Assembly (NCBI GenBank): GCA_029688995.1
Contig: JARULA010000005.1
Span: 124,001 to 188,000, forward strand
Source: Marinilabiliaceae bacterium ANBcel2
GTDB lineage: Bacteria > Bacteroidota > Bacteroidia > Bacteroidales > Marinilabiliaceae
Length of the DNA: 64,000 nt
Direction of reading: 5' to 3'
The notes below the pieces were generated by a model. The model did no database searches. It was given only the letters and a program-made list of their open reading frames with translations, and had not been told where the DNA came from. Numbering within the stretch: the first letter of the stretch is position 1; each line of letters begins with the position of its first letter. The position numbers and the translations under genes were made by a program. This document shows positions 17,334-26,100 of this stretch, one piece after another.

Positions 17334-18668
17334 TTAATATTTCTGTGTTAGGGAGGCTCCTTTAAAATAGTGATTTAATATCTCGTTATAACTATATCCT
17401 TTTGATCCCATAACAGCTGCACCAATTTGACATAATCCAACACCATGACCCCATCCTGCACCTTTAAGTGTAAAGAATTGAGGAACACCATCTACGATAT
17501 CACCCTTTTCAGGCACAAATGCTGAACTGTAAAGATGAGATGAAGAGAAAGCTTTTCTTATCTCCAACTCCTTACCAATTGTTACACTACCCGTGGATCC
17601 TTCAATTTTTAACTTAACCAATCTTGAAGATACTCCCCGTTGAACAGGAATTAAATCAAGAATATCTCCTACCTCTATTCCTACTCTCTCTTTTAAAAGA
17701 TCCTTTATTTTTTGCTGAGAAAGGGTGACACTCCATCTGTAAAAGTCAAAGGTCTCCTGATCATAATCATTTAAAACCTGCTTTAGCACCTCTTTATCGG
17801 TGGTATTACAAAATGTATTAGGATTACCCTTTATCCATTCAACAGAATTATCCTCCTGCTCAAGATTCATATCATAGCCTTCGGGAGCTTTATCTGCATC
17901 TATAACTTTAGTAAGATAAGGATGTGAAACATGCTCCCACACATTCTCAAACAACTCCGAAACACCACCACAACACTTTGAATAGCGGGCATCGCATATT
18001 TTTCCATCATAGGTTAAAACATTTCCGGATGTTGCAGAAACAGCCTCTTCTACCTCAGAGGTTGAAGCTCTGGTAATACCTTGATAACGCTGGCAGTGAT
18101 CATCAGCACAAACATCAAAATATTGGTGGTCCTCTCTGTCATACCACCTTATCACCTCATCACCCTCTATTATAGTGTTACTATAATTACCACTCTTTTT
18201 AAGAGACTCTCCCTTTTCAATTTGAGCAATAAGCCAGCTGCGAGAAATAACAGAATGAGCCTTTAACATCTCAAGAGAAGATGTGGCACTCATCTCTGAA
18301 GAGATTACACTAATTAAGTAATCTTCAATAGGCAAAATATTAATCGCGCTTAAATGATCTTTCTCCTTTATAACCCTTAAAGCTCCTTTAAACTTTTGAT
18401 TTTCCTGCCTCTCCCAATGAAAGTTTATTCCAATTGTAACATTATAAAGCTCAAAATATGCATTATCGTAATCTACCGGTTCAAAATTAAATGGCAAATC
18501 ACCAGATAGTTTTTTACCATCTATTTCGGCTACAACTCCATTACTGGTTAAAACAATTTCTCCACTACCTTCAAAACAGTTCCCTGTCTCTATATGACGA
18601 TAACGCCCATTAAAGCAAAATGAAATTTTAGGGGCAAACATTATTCCCACTCTTATTCTTGGTTCCAT
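17334..18668 (-). CDS. SpoIID/LytB-domain protein without signal peptide
   Basis: The ATG at 18666-18668 (MEPRIRVGIMFAPK) leaves a 38-bp gap to the previous gene; the longer frame start at 18740 would overlap it. The 444-residue product carries the SpoIID region: NILPIEDYLISVISSEM with the predicted catalytic Glu125, LKAHSVISRSW, and the C-terminal GWGHGVGLCQIGA signature. Cysteines at 187, 192, 225, 232 and 233 may bind a metal or form disulfides. SpoIID is a lytic transglycosylase of denuded glycan strands. No signal peptide or membrane segment is seen, so this copy appears cytoplasmic, which is odd for a wall enzyme. Operon partners are DUF4922 and AmpG-like proteins. Confidence 0.85.
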   Translation of the reverse strand: MEPRIRVGIMFAPKISFCFNGRYRHIETGNCFEGSGEIVLTSNGVVAEIDGKKLSGDLPFNFEPVDYDNAYFELYNVTIGINFHWERQENQKFKGALRVIKEKDHLSAINILPIEDYLISVISSEMSATSSLEMLKAHSVISRSWLIAQIEKGESLKKSGNYSNTIIEGDEVIRWYDREDHQYFDVCADDHCQRYQGITRASTSEVEEAVSATSGNVLTYDGKICDARYSKCCGGVSELFENVWEHVSHPYLTKVIDADKAPEGYDMNLEQEDNSVEWIKGNPNTFCNTTDKEVLKQVLNDYDQETFDFYRWSVTLSQQKIKDLLKERVGIEVGDILDLIPVQRGVSSRLVKLKIEGSTGSVTIGKELEIRKAFSSSHLYSSAFVPEKGDIVDGVPQFFTLKGAGWGHGVGLCQIGAAVMGSKGYSYNEILNHYFKGASLTQKY

Positions 18669-18706
18669 ATATAAACCGGTTAATTTTAATTGATTAAAAT
18701 TAATTA

Positions 18707-19654
18707 TTACTTCGAGAAAACTCTTTTCAGCTTCTCCCAAACATTGTCATCAATAGTTACCTGATTAAAAATATCTGTAATAATCTCACCATTTAATTTT
18801 TCAAAATCCTCCTTTCGGGGAGTTATTAAAACACCTCCAAAATCAACTGATGCCGGACTAAGCATTATTTTGTCGGGATCATCATAAAAGAACTGTTTTG
18901 GACGATGGCCATTTCGGGGAAAAAGAAAAATCTTCCATTGATTCTTCTCCCAAAATGTAAGAATATTTACCATAGGCTCAGGATCGGATGGAATGTTATC
19001 TTTAAAAAAGCTCCACGCTTTACTAAATAACTGATTTAACACAGTAGTATCGCAACCGGTAAAGACCAAGCCTTTGCGCAAATAATTATCAAGAGCATAA
19101 ACTTTATAATCATCGGTTGAGTCTAAAAGAGTCTTGTTTTTAAAAGAGTTAAACTCATCCTCAACAGGTAGAAAACCAACATTGCCCGCCTGAAAATGAA
19201 AATGATCTGGCGCAGAAGCACCACATTTAGGCCCATTATAAAAAACTACATATTTCTCAAGAGCCCTTGAAATTTGAAGCATGTCAACAAATCGCTCTTC
19301 AATTCTTTGATCCTGATGCAAATTACCGGGTATAGTTAAATGCTTCTTAAAAATTGGAAATGGATTTATAAGAATAGTATATTCACCATTAAAATCGACC
19401 CCCTTTTGTACTGAGGGTCGATTTTGTGAACACAAAAAACATTTACGCTCTTTAATAGACTTATCATCAACTTTTGCAGAAGAAGATCTGATTCTCTCAG
19501 GATTAAACTGAACTTTAACCTTAAAATCACCTTCGAACTTTACCTCCTTAACTTCAACACTATTTAACCCATAAAAGTTATCCTTTGCCATTGGCCAATT
19601 CTCCAACTGCTCTTTTATCAAATCCTCGGTCTGTTCATATATTGTCTTTTGCAT
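18707..19654 (-). CDS. DUF4922 protein, GalT/HIT-like nucleotidyltransferase or phosphorylase fold
   Basis: The 315-residue cytosolic protein carries KCFLC (Cys72, Cys75), like a zinc site, and GASAPDHFHFQAG with the His151-x-His153-x-Gln155 triad characteristic of GalT and Ap4A-phosphorylase enzymes, in which the middle His carries the nucleotidyl group. The C-terminal half (LLNQLF..., FPRNGHRPKQFF) fits the GalT C-terminal half. Substrate is unknown. Its operon position, between a glycosyltransferase-like protein and SpoIID, makes an activated amino-sugar or sugar-phosphate substrate plausible, which is inference. It is separated from the GT2 gene by 12 bp. Confidence 0.75.
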   Translation of the reverse strand: MQKTIYEQTEDLIKEQLENWPMAKDNFYGLNSVEVKEVKFEGDFKVKVQFNPERIRSSSAKVDDKSIKERKCFLCSQNRPSVQKGVDFNGEYTILINPFPIFKKHLTIPGNLHQDQRIEERFVDMLQISRALEKYVVFYNGPKCGASAPDHFHFQAGNVGFLPVEDEFNSFKNKTLLDSTDDYKVYALDNYLRKGLVFTGCDTTVLNQLFSKAWSFFKDNIPSDPEPMVNILTFWEKNQWKIFLFPRNGHRPKQFFYDDPDKIMLSPASVDFGGVLITPRKEDFEKLNGEIITDIFNQVTIDDNVWEKLKRVFSK

Positions 19655-19666
19655 ATCATCAAAAAA

Positions 19667-21136
19667 TTACTGCTTATTCATTTTTATACGTGCCCATAAC
19701 TCCATTGTACGAATACGATCTTTATAAATATTATGAGCATTCATCTTTTGAATATCTAAAGAAGCATCAGAATTGTCATCCCATCTGCGACACAAATACA
19801 ATGGATCATATATTCTTCCAATTTGATATTTTCTGGAAATGTTTAAGCCAAGAGCGTAATCTTCGCCATAGCTTGTATTAGGAACTCTCACTTTTCTCAG
19901 CACCGGAGTGTAAAAAGCGCGAGGAGCACCCAATCCGTTAATGCGTAAAGCATTATTACGACCATTATCAGGAGTCCATTCACGATGATCAATAATTCCC
20001 GGGGGTATCTCTTCAAGCTTAAAATTAACCATACGATAACTACCAATAACCATGGCACAGTTTTGATCATAAAATGCTTCAACAACTGTTTTTATAACAT
20101 TATCATCTATATACATATCATCGCTATCAAGCTGAATAGCAAATTTACCACATGCAGGATGAAATGCTCCCTGGTTCCAACATCCACCAATACCCAAATC
20201 TTTTCGCTCGGGAATCACATGAATAAGTCGATCATCATCTGCAGCATACTTTTCTAAAATCTCAGATGTGCCATCGGTAGAGTGATTATCAACAACAATT
20301 AAGTTGAACTTAAAAGGTGTTTTTTGACTTAGCACCGATTTAACAGCATCCTCAACAGTTTTCACCCGATTCATTACAGGTATAATAACCGATGCCTCAA
20401 CAGGAAAATCGGACTTGTCAAATTCAATATTTTCAAACTCTGGCTTAAGCCATCCTCCGATCTTTTTCAAATGATCGGTACAGGCTTTCTCCATCTCGAT
20501 TTGAACCTCCCTGTTTTTAGGATCTACATAATCAAAAATTTTCTCGCCAGAATGCCTTGTATCGGTCTCCATTTCGGTATATAAAGGCTCAGGCAATCTT
20601 AAAATTCTACTCTTTTGAGAAACTTTAAGTCTTAAATCATACAACCCTGCAAATTTATAAGTTGCATCCATATCAGCAACAGCAGATTTTAATGCTGATG
20701 AATCATAAAAGAGAACAGATCCAAAATCAAAATCATCTCTCAAACTTCCATCCTGATAATCAATAACGGGATTAGGTTTTCGTTTTCCATCTGAAACCTT
20801 AACATAATCAGAATAAACCAAACCCGCCGAGGTATCATCAGCTACTGAAGCCAATCTATCCACAGCAAATGCACCTAAATTAAGAGGTAAATTTTTACTA
20901 TAAATTAAAGCATATGGGGTATCGCATTTATCAGCAATAGATTTTACCACATCCGTAGTTTTTAATGAATCTCCTTTAATCCAATCTACCCCATCTTTTA
21001 AAAGTTCATCTACAGGTTTCTCTGCAGCTACAACATAAACCTTCTCGATACAAGAAACCTTTTGAAGTCCGTCGATCGTAACTTTAAGATCTTTCACACT
21101 TCCATTAGCAATAAAACATGTTACTTTTTTATCCAT
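19667..21136 (-). CDS. Two-domain GT2-family glycosyltransferase-like protein
   Basis: The 489-residue soluble protein has two GT-A-type halves. The N-terminal half (about 1-200) looks like a GT2 domain without a recognisable DxD motif. The C-terminal half starts at EASVIIPVMNRVKT (about 247) and contains VVDNHSTDGT and the metal-binding QLDSDD at 335-340, then a GEDYALGLN region typical of GT2 acceptor sites. It is the first gene of the operon that continues with DUF4922, SpoIID and AmpG-like genes and starts opposite murK. A TGTAATACA palindrome lies 62 bp upstream. Donor and acceptor are unknown. Confidence 0.8.
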   Translation of the reverse strand: MDKKVTCFIANGSVKDLKVTIDGLQKVSCIEKVYVVAAEKPVDELLKDGVDWIKGDSLKTTDVVKSIADKCDTPYALIYSKNLPLNLGAFAVDRLASVADDTSAGLVYSDYVKVSDGKRKPNPVIDYQDGSLRDDFDFGSVLFYDSSALKSAVADMDATYKFAGLYDLRLKVSQKSRILRLPEPLYTEMETDTRHSGEKIFDYVDPKNREVQIEMEKACTDHLKKIGGWLKPEFENIEFDKSDFPVEASVIIPVMNRVKTVEDAVKSVLSQKTPFKFNLIVVDNHSTDGTSEILEKYAADDDRLIHVIPERKDLGIGGCWNQGAFHPACGKFAIQLDSDDMYIDDNVIKTVVEAFYDQNCAMVIGSYRMVNFKLEEIPPGIIDHREWTPDNGRNNALRINGLGAPRAFYTPVLRKVRVPNTSYGEDYALGLNISRKYQIGRIYDPLYLCRRWDDNSDASLDIQKMNAHNIYKDRIRTMELWARIKMNKQ

Positions 21137-21197
21137 AGTTCTGAATTTTTGTTATAATTCTCAAAATTAAAAACAAATTTCAAAGAATCAAAGAACT

Positions 21198-21206
21198 TGT
21201 AATACA
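21198..21206. promoter_or_regulatory. Palindromic operator TGTAATACA, copy 3 (GT2/murK divergent region)
   Basis: This is the reverse complement of the TGTATTACA core found at 13761, 13922 and 24119. It lies in the 239-bp region between the divergent GT2 operon and murK-murQ, closer to the GT2 side. The region otherwise shows no gene. Likely bound by the GntR-type regulator at 23189-23920, by inference. Confidence 0.55.
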
Positions 21207-21375
21207 TCTTACATCATTTTGCTGTTTTCACTTTTTTTTATAATATTGCAAAAGATAATAATCAATTTTTATACAAAGTATCAATAATAGAGTGTTTAAC
21301 AAAACCTTTGCCCAATAAAGTTTGTTTTAACAGATAAGGTGCTAAAATATATTTTGTAACATATACTACAATAAG

Positions 21376-22212
21376 ATGATTATAATTGCAGACAGCGGAT
21401 CAACAAAAACAACCTGGACTTTTATCAAAAAAACAGGTGAAATAGTTAATCAAGTAAAAACTAAAGGCATTAACCCTTTTTACCAATCGAAAGAAGAGAT
21501 AAGCCACATAATAAAAGAAGAGATCTCTTTTAAAGTAAATACACCGGTTGAAGTGCATTTTTACGGAGCAGGTTGTGCAAATGAAGAGAAAAACAGTCTG
21601 GTTAAAAATGCAATAACGCAGGTATGGAACACATCACAAATAAATGTAGAAAGTGATCTATTAGCTGCAGCACGCTCCCTATGCAAGCATAGGCCGGGTA
21701 TAGCCTGTATCATGGGAACCGGCTCAAACTCATGCGTATATGATGGAAAAACAATAATCAATCATGTATCACCATTAGGTTATATTTTGGGTGATGAAGG
21801 TAGTGGTGCAGTTTTAGGAAAAAAGCTTGTAGCGGATATTTTAAAACAACAACTACCAAATGAAATAATAAAAGAATTTGAAAACACCTACAGCTATAGT
21901 GCTGCAGAAATTTTAGACAGGGTATACAAACAGCCATTTCCTAACAGATTTTTGGCACAATTCACCTATTTTCTCTCTAAAAACAGAGATCACAATAAAA
22001 TAAAAAATCTTATAGTCAGCAGTTTTATAGAGTTTTTTAAGAGAAATATAGATCAATATGAAAATGCTAAACATCAGCCTGTTCACTTTACAGGTAGTAT
22101 TGCATGGTACTTTAAAGATCTTTTAGAGGAGGCCGCAAAAGAGTGTGGGTATCAAATCGAAGAAATAAGTAAAGATCCCATGAACGGATTAATTGAATAT
22201 CATACAAACTAA
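21376..22212 (+). CDS. murK: BadF/BadG-type sugar kinase, probable MurNAc/GlcNAc kinase MurK
   Basis: The 278-residue protein belongs to the actin-like BadF/BadG/BcrA/BcrD ATPase fold. The phosphate-1 loop is ADSGSTKTTW at 5-14; IMGTGSNS and GYILGDEGSGAVLG form the later phosphate and adenosine loops, and HFTGSIAWYF is near the C-terminus. This family includes MurK and GlcNAc kinase, which make MurNAc-6-phosphate or GlcNAc-6-phosphate from the imported sugar. The next gene, murQ, is 21 bp away in the same direction and uses MurNAc-6-phosphate, so MurNAc kinase is the best reading. No amgK/murU route genes are seen nearby. Confidence 0.85.
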   Translation: MIIIADSGSTKTTWTFIKKTGEIVNQVKTKGINPFYQSKEEISHIIKEEISFKVNTPVEVHFYGAGCANEEKNSLVKNAITQVWNTSQINVESDLLAAARSLCKHRPGIACIMGTGSNSCVYDGKTIINHVSPLGYILGDEGSGAVLGKKLVADILKQQLPNEIIKEFENTYSYSAAEILDRVYKQPFPNRFLAQFTYFLSKNRDHNKIKNLIVSSFIEFFKRNIDQYENAKHQPVHFTGSIAWYFKDLLEEAAKECGYQIEEISKDPMNGLIEYHTN

Positions 22213-22233
22213 GAATCAATAAGAAATAAAGAT

Positions 22234-23085
22234 ATGGTCGGCGAAAAAGAAAATAGAAAGTTCACATTAAGCATCACTGAATCTCCATCACAATTCAGTC
22301 AGCTTGATAAGATGTCGGTTAATGATTTAATAAATGCAATAAATCAGGAAGATGCCAAAGTTCACAAAGCAGTGGAAAAAGTACTGCCTACAATAGAAAA
22401 ATTTATTGTCCTAATTGTTGAAAGAATGAAAAAAGGAGGACGAGTATTTTATCTAGGAGCTGGAACGAGTGGACGTTTAGGTGTTTTAGATGCTTCAGAA
22501 CTACCACCAACCTTTGGAGTTCCCGAAAATATGGTTATAGGATTAATTGCAGGTGGAGATGTTGCATTAAGAAAAGCAGTAGAAAAAGCTGAGGATGACC
22601 CTCTTCAGGCCTGGAAGGAGCTTCAAGGATATAATATAAATAAAAACGATACGGTAATAGGTATTGCTGCATCCGGAACTACACCCTATGTAATTGGAGG
22701 TGTTGATACTGCAAGGAAAAACGGACTTTTAACGGGTTGTATAACCTGTAATCCAAACTCTAAAATTGCCAAAGTAGCAGATTTTCCAATAGAAGCAATT
22801 GTTGGACCGGAATTCATCACCGGGAGCACAAGGCTCAAAGCTGGTACTGCTCAAAAAATGATCCTCAATATGATAACCACAACAATCATGATTAAATTGG
22901 GGAAAGTAAAAGGTAATAAGATGGTAAACATGCAGCTCACCAATCAAAAACTAATAAAAAGAGGAACACACATGATTATGGAAGAGCTAAAAATATCGTA
23001 TGAAGATGCTCATGATCTATTAATTAAGTGCGGTTCTGTTAAAAAAGCCATAGATACATGGAACAGAGGGGGACAACTAAAATAA
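22234..23085 (+). CDS. murQ: N-acetylmuramic acid-6-phosphate etherase MurQ
   Basis: The 283-residue protein has a SIS sugar-phosphate fold with GAGTSGR at 75-81 and the catalytic ASELPPTFG (Glu89); KAEDD supplies the second acid, and the C-terminus has GSTRLKAGTAQKMILNM, a MurQ signature. The enzyme removes D-lactate from MurNAc-6-phosphate to give GlcNAc-6-phosphate, which joins amino-sugar catabolism. Length agrees with the family. It is co-transcribed with murK and ends at a strong hairpin terminator. Confidence 0.95.
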   Translation: MVGEKENRKFTLSITESPSQFSQLDKMSVNDLINAINQEDAKVHKAVEKVLPTIEKFIVLIVERMKKGGRVFYLGAGTSGRLGVLDASELPPTFGVPENMVIGLIAGGDVALRKAVEKAEDDPLQAWKELQGYNINKNDTVIGIAASGTTPYVIGGVDTARKNGLLTGCITCNPNSKIAKVADFPIEAIVGPEFITGSTRLKAGTAQKMILNMITTTIMIKLGKVKGNKMVNMQLTNQKLIKRGTHMIMEELKISYEDAHDLLIKCGSVKKAIDTWNRGGQLK

Positions 23086-23130
23086 CAGCTTTATAAATTA
23101 TTAAATACCTAACATAAACCTATGGACAAA

Positions 23131-23169
23131 AACGAGGTGCTATTAAAACAAAATAGCACCTCGTTTTTT
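23131..23169. terminator. Bidirectional terminator between convergent murQ and gntR
   Basis: AACGAGGTGCTATT (23131-23144) pairs perfectly with AATAGCACCTCGTT (23152-23165), with a 7-base loop and a T-run to 23169 on the plus strand. A-rich sequence before the left arm serves the opposite direction. Confidence 0.85.
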
Positions 23170-23188
23170 ATCTGATTAATGTGAAAAA

Positions 23189-23920
23189 CTACTTTAAAAC
23201 AGCTTTAAAATATTTTTCATACATCTCATGATTTCGTATCAGCAACTTAACAGCTTCTTTATGGGCTGCTTCCTCATCCTGCTTCTCAACCGCAGCTAAA
23301 ATTTTCTTTTGAGCTTCAAGAGTGTACTCTTTTTCTCCCTCAACATTAGCATAAATAAAATTACGCATTCTGGGTAAAAGAGAATAAATAGGCTCCATAG
23401 TGACAATAACAATAGGATTTCCCGTTGCATTTGCCAAAGTCATATGAAACTTATTAATAGTATCAACCTCAAGCTGAGTATTATCCGGGTCACAACTTTC
23501 AAGGTCATTCAAATTTTTTCTTAATTCAGCCAAAGCCTCCTCTGGTCTGTTACGAGCTGCAAGTCTTGCTATTTCAGGCTCAAAAAGTCGACGCACCTCA
23601 ATAATTTGAGAAATAAGATTAGAATCAAACTTTAAATCATAATAGAGATTTAATGAATTAATTGCATCCTCTATCCTTATCTCCGAAACATACATTCCGC
23701 TACCTTTGCGAATTTGTATTAACCCACGTGCACTCAATCTACGCAACGCCTCCCTAAGAGCAGTACGGCTAACAGCAAACCGTTCACACATCTCTTTCTC
23801 GGAAGGAAGTCGAGAACCACTCAACAACTTTTTTTGTCTTATAGCCTCTTCTATCTTTCTTTCAATCTTTTGACTCAGGGTTTGCGTAACACCTATCTTA
23901 CTGAAAACATCATTATCCAT
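23189..23920 (-). CDS. GntR-family (FadR subfamily) transcription regulator
   Basis: I take the ATG at 23918-23920 (MDNDVFSKIG); the frame extends 13 codons upstream without a plausible start. The 243-residue product has an N-terminal winged helix, with SRLPSEKEMCERFAVSRTALREALRRLSARGLIQIRKGSGMYV matching GntR, followed by an all-helical FCD ligand domain from about residue 80. That domain contains RRLFEPEIARLAA, then KFHMTLANATGN and RNHEMYEKYFKAVL, with histidines for metal or ligand binding. It most likely senses an amino sugar or muropeptide and controls the surrounding locus. A TGTATTACA palindrome lies 199 bp upstream of its start. Confidence 0.9.
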   Translation of the reverse strand: MDNDVFSKIGVTQTLSQKIERKIEEAIRQKKLLSGSRLPSEKEMCERFAVSRTALREALRRLSARGLIQIRKGSGMYVSEIRIEDAINSLNLYYDLKFDSNLISQIIEVRRLFEPEIARLAARNRPEEALAELRKNLNDLESCDPDNTQLEVDTINKFHMTLANATGNPIVIVTMEPIYSLLPRMRNFIYANVEGEKEYTLEAQKKILAAVEKQDEEAAHKEAVKLLIRNHEMYEKYFKAVLK

Positions 23921-24118
23921 TGTTATAACTAATAATACAACATATAAGTTAATTGGCAAAGGTAGCTTTTTAAACAGATAAAGAGAAATTTTTAAGATAA
24001 TAAGTTCATGCCAATGAGTAAAACAAAAAAAACATCAAATATAAGATGCTCACTTTCAAACTTTTGAAGAAGGTAACACATAACACAAATAAAACCAATT
24101 AAACCACACGAAAAAAGA

Positions 24119-24127
24119 TGTATTACA
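24119..24127. promoter_or_regulatory. Palindromic operator TGTATTACA, copy 4 (upstream of gntR)
   Basis: The fourth copy of the palindrome, 199 bp upstream of the gntR start and just beyond the terminator of the neighbouring T9SS operon. The position suggests autoregulation, but no consensus promoter was found next to it, so this copy is less certain. The rest of 23921-24195 shows only this site and the terminator. Confidence 0.45.
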
Positions 24128-24128
24128 A

Positions 24129-24164
24129 AAAAAGGGATTGATTGGTAAAATCAATCCCTTTTTT
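24129..24164 (-). terminator. Terminator of the T9SS/beta-helix operon
   Basis: GGGATTGAT (24134-24142) pairs with ATCAATCCC (24150-24158), flanked by A-run and T-run on both sides. On the minus strand it follows the stop codon of the T9SS gene by about 30 bp. Confidence 0.75.
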
Positions 24165-24195
24165 AAATCAATATACACAACAATTAAAAAAAGTG

Positions 24196-26088
24196 CTATT
24201 TTTTAATCACTCTAACATAAGAGGAGTATCCATCTTTTTCAATCTGCAATATATATATACCATTCGCATAGGAACTAAGATCAATCGAAATATTATCTAC
24301 ATCATTAAATGATTGCAAATAAACATGTTTTCCAGTAATAGTGAAAACTTGCAGGGTAACATAATCAATGAAAGAATCAAACTCCACATTAAGCAGCCCG
24401 GAGGTTGGATTTGGATATACTCTGCTGTATGGTGCACCATTTTTCGAAAGGTGCGAAAAGTGCGAAACAACCATATCTATACAATCCGAAACAACTGTAC
24501 ACCCATTTTTAGTAATTTCAACAGCATAACTACCACTATCACTAACCTTAAGGCTTTGTTCTGTTGCACCATCAATTGCAATTAAATCATTATCACAACT
24601 AAACCATTGATAAGTTGCTCCTTCAGCAACCGCAGTAACAATATCACCTTCTACATTAAGATTTGTATTGGGCAAAGGTGTAACATTTACGGTTATCTCA
24701 TCTTCAGCAGTACCACAATACTCGGTTGATGCAGTCACAACATAAGTTTTAGTCTCTAAAGGGGAAACAACTCTATTTTCAACATTCCACTCAATAGTAC
24801 CAACATAAGATTTAACATCCAGTTCAAAGTGATCACCATAACATATATCCACATCCGCAACAGTCTCAACATATGGCAACGGGGCAATTTCAACATCTAA
24901 AACAGCAGGGTCAATATTGCCACATGGATTAGCTGCAACAGCACTTATAGTAACATCACCTGAATAGTTATCATTCCATTCTATTTCAACACTATTATAA
25001 TCAGATGTAATTAATCCTGCTTCAACCGGAGAAATTGACCACTCCACATCAGTTACATTTAAAGCAACATCAACACTGTAATTTTTGACACTTCCCTGAC
25101 AAATTTCAATATCCCCTTTAATATCTCCAACATATCGAGGTAAGCACTCTTCAACATTAAACTGCTCGGTAACAACAACACTCCAACGATTGCGCAAATC
25201 CCTGAATCGTATATTCAAACTATGCTCACCAGCTTCAAGATATGGAGTTTCAACATCATAAATTAAATGATAAGGATTTACCGGTTCATCTAATTCAACT
25301 CTATAAACCTCTTTACTGTAGTCATCAAACCAATATTCATAAGCATCTACTAAATTGCCCCCATCAGCTTCTTGCTGGGGAATTTTGTAGAAGAACTGAC
25401 TAACAACACTGCTCCAAACACCACGTGAATCTTTAGCTCTAAAATTAAAAGTGTGCAAACCATCGGGTAATAAACCGGCATCAATTGATTCTGATATGTT
25501 AAAATACTCATTACCACTTGCAGATTTAGTTACAGCATCCTGATAATCTCCATTAAACCAATATTGATACTCCACTATACTATTAGAACCGGGTGACTCG
25601 GGAACCTTGTAGAAGAACTGACTAACAACACTGCTCCAAACACCACGTGAATCTTTAGCTCTAAAATTAAAAGTGTGCAAACCATCGGGTAATAAACCGG
25701 CATCAATTGATTCTGATATGTTAAAATACTCATTACCACTTGCAGATTTAGTTACAGCATCCTGATAATCTCCATTAAACCAATATTGATACTCCACTAT
25801 ACTATTAGAACCGGGTGATTCGGGAATTTTGTAGAAGAACTGACTAACAACACTGCTCCACCTACCCTCACTATCCAAAAATCTGATATTAAAATTGTGA
25901 AGACCATCTGAAAGATGCTGAGCCGAAATTTCACGTTGTAGATTAAAATGTTGAGGCTGTCCAGCAACTTGATTCATAACAGCTACCTCCTTATCATTAT
26001 TAAACCAAAACTCATACCCTTTAATATAGGTCTGCCCTACAACCCCAAAAGTTAGGTTAAGGAAAATATATAATATAAAAAATCTCAT
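24196..26088 (-). CDS. T9SS-secreted repeat protein with Ig/PKD-like domains
   Basis: The 630-residue protein has a Sec signal peptide, four units of about 74 residues built around YxYWFN...DGLHxFNxRxxDSxGxWSSVVSQFFYK, then two Ig/PKD-like strands regions with paired cysteines, and a C-terminal type A sorting domain (YPNPTSGLLNVEF ... YANGIYILQI ... VRVIKK). The last feature targets it through the type IX system to the cell surface or medium. The middle two repeat units are near-identical at DNA level. Binding partner unknown; the architecture suggests a surface adhesin or glycan-binding protein. It is the last of three genes transcribed leftward. Confidence 0.85.
   Translation of the reverse strand: MRFFILYIFLNLTFGVVGQTYIKGYEFWFNNDKEVAVMNQVAGQPQHFNLQREISAQHLSDGLHNFNIRFLDSEGRWSSVVSQFFYKIPESPGSNSIVEYQYWFNGDYQDAVTKSASGNEYFNISESIDAGLLPDGLHTFNFRAKDSRGVWSSVVSQFFYKVPESPGSNSIVEYQYWFNGDYQDAVTKSASGNEYFNISESIDAGLLPDGLHTFNFRAKDSRGVWSSVVSQFFYKIPQQEADGGNLVDAYEYWFDDYSKEVYRVELDEPVNPYHLIYDVETPYLEAGEHSLNIRFRDLRNRWSVVVTEQFNVEECLPRYVGDIKGDIEICQGSVKNYSVDVALNVTDVEWSISPVEAGLITSDYNSVEIEWNDNYSGDVTISAVAANPCGNIDPAVLDVEIAPLPYVETVADVDICYGDHFELDVKSYVGTIEWNVENRVVSPLETKTYVVTASTEYCGTAEDEITVNVTPLPNTNLNVEGDIVTAVAEGATYQWFSCDNDLIAIDGATEQSLKVSDSGSYAVEITKNGCTVVSDCIDMVVSHFSHLSKNGAPYSRVYPNPTSGLLNVEFDSFIDYVTLQVFTITGKHVYLQSFNDVDNISIDLSSYANGIYILQIEKDGYSSYVRVIKK
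25387..25830 (-). repeat. Two near-identical tandem 222-bp coding repeats
   Basis: Units 25387-25608 and 25609-25830 differ at only a few bases and encode the same 74-residue module twice. Flanking units in the same gene are diverged. The near identity points to a recent in-frame duplication or to gene conversion. Confidence 0.85.
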
Positions 26089-26100
26089 ATCTGCATTATT

